A stretch of DNA of 6,852 bases. Origin: DIGJ01 sp031553075 (GTDB lineage: Bacteria > Bacillota > Clostridia > Lachnospirales > Lachnospiraceae). Location: positions 1 to 6,852 of the forward strand of contig JAVBLX010000184.1 in the NCBI GenBank assembly GCA_031553075.1. The letters are read 5' to 3'. The notes beneath the pieces are model-generated. The model was not told the DNA's origin. It did not search any database and saw nothing but the letters and a program-made list of their open reading frames with translations. The stretch's first letter is position 1, and each line of letters begins with the position of its first letter. A program made the position numbers and the translations under genes. This document shows, piece after piece, positions 5,122 through 6,852 of this stretch.

Positions 5122-6051
5122 ATGAAAAAGGATATTATTGTTGTTGCATTAGGGAGAAATGCATTTGGAACCACTTTACCTGAGCAGCAGAAAAATGTTA
5201 GAATTGCAGTTGCCGCCATTGCGGATTTGGTTGAAGAAAAATATCAGGTGGTTATTACTCATAGTAATGGTCCTCAGGTTGGTATGCTCCATACGGCCCT
5301 TACAGAGTTCAGCCGTTTGGAACCATCCTTTACGTCTGCGCCTATGTCAGTATGTGGTGCGTTGAGTCAGGGATACATTGGATATGATATACAGAATGCG
5401 CTTCGTACGGAGCTACTTAATAGAGGGATTTATAAGCCGGTTTGTACCGTAATTACACAGGTTCAGGTAGATCCTTTTGATAAGGCATTTAATAATCCTT
5501 CCAAAGTTATCGGAAGATTAATGAACGAAGAGGATGCCAAAAAAGAAGAAGAAAAGGGAAATTATGTTGTGAAGGAAGAAGGTGGCTATCGCCGGATTGT
5601 TCCTTCTCCAAAACCTACCAAGATATATGAAATTGATTCCATTAAAGCTCTTCTGGATGCAGACCAGGTGGTAATTGCGGCTGGTGGTGGCGGCATACCT
5701 GTACTGGAACAGGGTACTCGGCTAAAAGGGGCCAGTGCTATTATTGAAAAAGATGCAACGGCTGCAAGACTGGGACAGATGTTGGAGGCTAAGGCCGTAT
5801 TGTTTCTCACAAAAAGAGAATTTTTGACCATCAATACTGGAAAGGAAAATGAATTGCCTTTGAAGAAAATAACAGTTGCTGAAGCAAGTCAATATATCAG
5901 CGAAGGTCATTTTGAAGAGGGTAGAGATCTTCCAAAAATTGAAGCTGCAGTTGAGTTCGTGTCCTCTGGTCTTGGCAGAAAAGCAGTTATTACTTCCTTG
6001 GAGGGAGCAGCAAGAAGTATGGAGGGTGAAACCGGTACTATAATTGAATAA
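5122..6051 (+). CDS. arcC: carbamate kinase family protein with unusual active-site loops
   Basis: This 309-aa cytosolic protein covers the whole carbamate kinase fold (amino acid kinase family). That enzyme transfers phosphate between carbamoyl phosphate and ADP, giving ATP, ammonia and CO2 in arginine, agmatine or purine breakdown. Conserved blocks include PMSVCGALSQGYIGYD (74-89), NPSKVIG (125-131), YRRIVPSPKP (156-165), VVIAAGGGGIPV (183-194), IIEKDATAARL (207-217) and LPKIEAA (270-276). By family alignment, catalytic or binding residues Lys128, Lys210, Asp211 and Lys272 are present. Several otherwise conserved spots differ: GGNA is GRNA (Arg12), HGNGPQ is HSNGPQ (Ser48), LTAVD/E is LTKRE (230-234), and the GSM-LPK loop reads GRDLPK (Asp269). 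The middle resembles the E. coli YqeA type. No arginine deiminase, ornithine or other carbamoyltransferase gene is nearby, so its pathway is unclear. It may have reduced or changed activity. Confidence 0.9.
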   Translation: MKKDIIVVALGRNAFGTTLPEQQKNVRIAVAAIADLVEEKYQVVITHSNGPQVGMLHTALTEFSRLEPSFTSAPMSVCGALSQGYIGYDIQNALRTELLNRGIYKPVCTVITQVQVDPFDKAFNNPSKVIGRLMNEEDAKKEEEKGNYVVKEEGGYRRIVPSPKPTKIYEIDSIKALLDADQVVIAAGGGGIPVLEQGTRLKGASAIIEKDATAARLGQMLEAKAVLFLTKREFLTINTGKENELPLKKITVAEASQYISEGHFEEGRDLPKIEAAVEFVSSGLGRKAVITSLEGAARSMEGETGTIIE

Positions 6052-6103
6052 TTGAGTACATTGTTTTCTGAATAACCAGCGATTCCCTTTGTTTAAAGTA
6101 AAA

Positions 6104-6646
6104 TTATATATTATGATACCTCTTGCTCAGTTTTTCTTGTAAGAACTGGGTGAGGGGTATTATTTGTTCCTGCGGAATGTCCTTTTTTCGGATAAGGGAG
6201 GCAAGACCGGGGGAAAAGTAAAAGAAAAGGTACTGGTTGCTTTCATAAATATTATTAAAATCTTCATAAGAAACGGAGGTCTTGCCTTCTTTTGTCCGGT
6301 TACTTGCAGTAAGATAGGTTTCATATATAGTAACGGTTTGCTCTGCTTTAAATGCTTTTTCTGGTTTTATAGAATCTACTCCAAATAGGGAATTTACCTG
6401 ACGGTTAATTTTCAGCAGGAGAAAGGAGGTAGAAAGGAGGACGGAGAACAGCCAGACACTGGCAATGGTTCCCAATCCACTTAGGCTCAAAATAGAACAC
6501 AAAAAGAAGCACAAAATAGTCCCAATCACAGTCAGGCTCAGCCATGTGGTCTTGGATTTTCGAAAGGTTATAAAATTCAAATAATGCTTGTAATCTTCTT
6601 TTTCCATTGTGGTTGTAAAGTGAAATTTTGGTGAATTCTGGTCCAT
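6104..6646 (-). CDS. small membrane protein with YcxB-like C-terminal domain
   Basis: This 180-aa protein has the layout of YcxB-family proteins. A short N-terminal part contains KFHFTTTMEKEDYKHYLNF (7-25). Two adjacent membrane helices follow (about 34-55 and 58-79), then a cytosolic C-terminal beta-rich domain (about 98-175). This last part has the family rhythm of strands and a tyrosine/aspartate turn: VTIYETYLTASN, SVSYEDFNNIYESNQYLFFY, then SLIRKKDI. The function of the family is not known to me. The start is supported by AAAGG nine bases before the ATG, overlapping the TAG of an upstream minus-strand frame (6653-6802). Its last 20 codons or so overlap the strong hairpin at 6113-6163. 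TACAAT (6676-6671 on the minus strand) could be a -10 box, but no good -35 accompanies it. Confidence 0.72.
   Translation of the reverse strand: MDQNSPKFHFTTTMEKEDYKHYLNFITFRKSKTTWLSLTVIGTILCFFLCSILSLSGLGTIASVWLFSVLLSTSFLLLKINRQVNSLFGVDSIKPEKAFKAEQTVTIYETYLTASNRTKEGKTSVSYEDFNNIYESNQYLFFYFSPGLASLIRKKDIPQEQIIPLTQFLQEKLSKRYHNI
6113..6163 (+). terminator. long hairpin, probable terminator of the carbamate kinase gene
   Basis: ATACCTCTTGCTCAGTT (6116-6132) pairs over all 17 positions with AACTGGGTGAGGGGTAT (6144-6160), counting G-U pairs. Three further pairs can be added at each end, giving a stem of about 23 bp with a CTTGT loop. Six G-U pairs form only in plus-strand RNA and become A-C mismatches on the minus strand. 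The structure therefore favours transcripts coming from the carbamate kinase gene 61 bases upstream. It is followed by a modest U-rich tail (TTTGTT). It lies within the last codons of the opposing YcxB-like gene. Confidence 0.6.
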
Positions 6647-6652
6647 TTTTAT

Positions 6653-6802
6653 CTACCTTTCCCGCATCAGATTGTATTGCAAATTAGGACGGCTAAATAT
6701 TTCTTGCCATGTATCTCCTAGTGTACCATCTTCTAAATAACTGGACCAATCGGTGAGGATGATTTTTCGAGAGTACGGATGAAAAAACGTAGGTGTAGCG
6801 GG
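6653..6802 (-). pseudogene. 49-codon minus-strand frame, possible 3' remnant of a gene
   Basis: The frame opens after a TAG inside the palindrome (6803-6805) and runs 49 codons to TAG at 6653-6655, six bases before the YcxB-like ATG. It has no usable start codon; its only ATG is three codons before the stop. The first third is palindrome sequence (FFHPYSRK). The rest reads TDWSSYLEDGTLGDTWQEIF and then a short basic end, which looks protein-like. Its close spacing to the next gene resembles an operon junction, so it may be the broken end of an upstream gene into which the repeat inserted. Chance opening is also possible. Confidence 0.3.
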
Positions 6803-6852
6803 CTACACTGAGGCTTTTTCATTCGTGCTCTCGGGAAATCAGACCAGCGAAT
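6727..6852. repeat. dispersed palindromic repeat, best-preserved copy (runs off the right edge)
   Basis: The core is a 19-bp stem (6768-6786 with 6815-6833, two G-U pairs). Outward it is extended by GATTTTT with GGAAATC (6761-6767 / 6834-6840). Inside it is capped by a second hairpin GTGTAG-CGGG-CTACAC. The left flank 6727-6748 matches 1246-1267 in 20 of 22 positions, and 6761-6786 matches 2829-2854 in 20 of 26. I see no transposase and no clear target duplication. The element resembles REP/MITE-like palindromes and I recall similar sequence from Lachnospiraceae genomes, but that recollection is unverified. Its right boundary is not in the window. Confidence 0.75.

Noticed and set aside
5586..5910. 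Minus-strand open frames inside the carbamate kinase gene
   Set aside because: They are antisense shadows of a well-supported gene, without ribosome sites or family resemblance.
6164..6388. Plus-strand open frame opposite the YcxB-like gene
   Set aside because: It is antisense to a gene with better start signal and domain pattern, and its Phe/Lys-rich sequence looks like shadow coding.
6734..6852. Minus-strand frame through the palindrome with an ATG after the CACGA segment
   Set aside because: It is repeat DNA read as protein, ends in TAG within the shared flank, and has no ribosome site.

Overview
The window looks like chromosomal DNA from a low-GC, endospore-forming Firmicute, most likely a Lachnospiraceae / Clostridium cluster XIVa type organism. 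The evidence is an AT-rich rRNA-tRNA array in Gram-positive style, tRNAs without encoded CCA, strong AGGAGG-type ribosome binding sites, a SpoVAF-type spore germination protein and a palindromic repeat of a kind I associate with Lachnospiraceae. The family assignment is an inference.

Layout. Positions 1-132 are the 3' end of a 23S rRNA. It is followed, with no 5S rRNA in between, by seven co-directional tRNA genes: Asp(GTC), Val(TAC), Thr(TGT), Tyr(GTA), initiator fMet(CAT), Phe(GAA) and Lys(TTT). A rho-independent terminator ends this run at 936-977. The gene-free stretch 978-1387 carries one eroded copy of a dispersed repeat and a minus-strand open frame without a start codon. A lone SpoVAF/GerA-family gene follows (1388-2809). 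A 308-base spacer then holds a repeat relic, a candidate promoter overlapped by a 13-bp inverted repeat, and 18-bp tandem repeats. These lead into an unrecognised 252-aa protein with a possible PD-(D/E)XK-like N-terminus and a winged-helix-like C-terminus (3118-3876).

The central part is a divergent pair: a flavin reductase family protein on the minus strand (3966-4535) and an HxlR-family regulator on the plus strand (4661-4999). They share a short control region with a good sigma-A promoter and two small palindromes. By analogy with known HxlR/flavoprotein pairs this is probably a redox or electrophile-responsive module. A free-standing carbamate kinase homologue follows (5122-6051). It keeps the catalytic lysines but has unusual substitutions in glycine-rich loops. 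It converges on a membrane protein with a YcxB-like C-terminal domain (6104-6646, minus), and a 23-bp hairpin lies inside the 3' end of that gene.

The right edge (6727-6852) holds the best-preserved copy of the dispersed element, a long near-perfect palindrome, next to a 49-codon minus-strand frame that stops just before the YcxB-like gene. Both full copies of the repeat read into minus-strand frames containing a WSxYLED motif. This repeat family is the most unusual structure in the window. I see no CRISPR array, complete insertion sequence, phage module or defence cluster.
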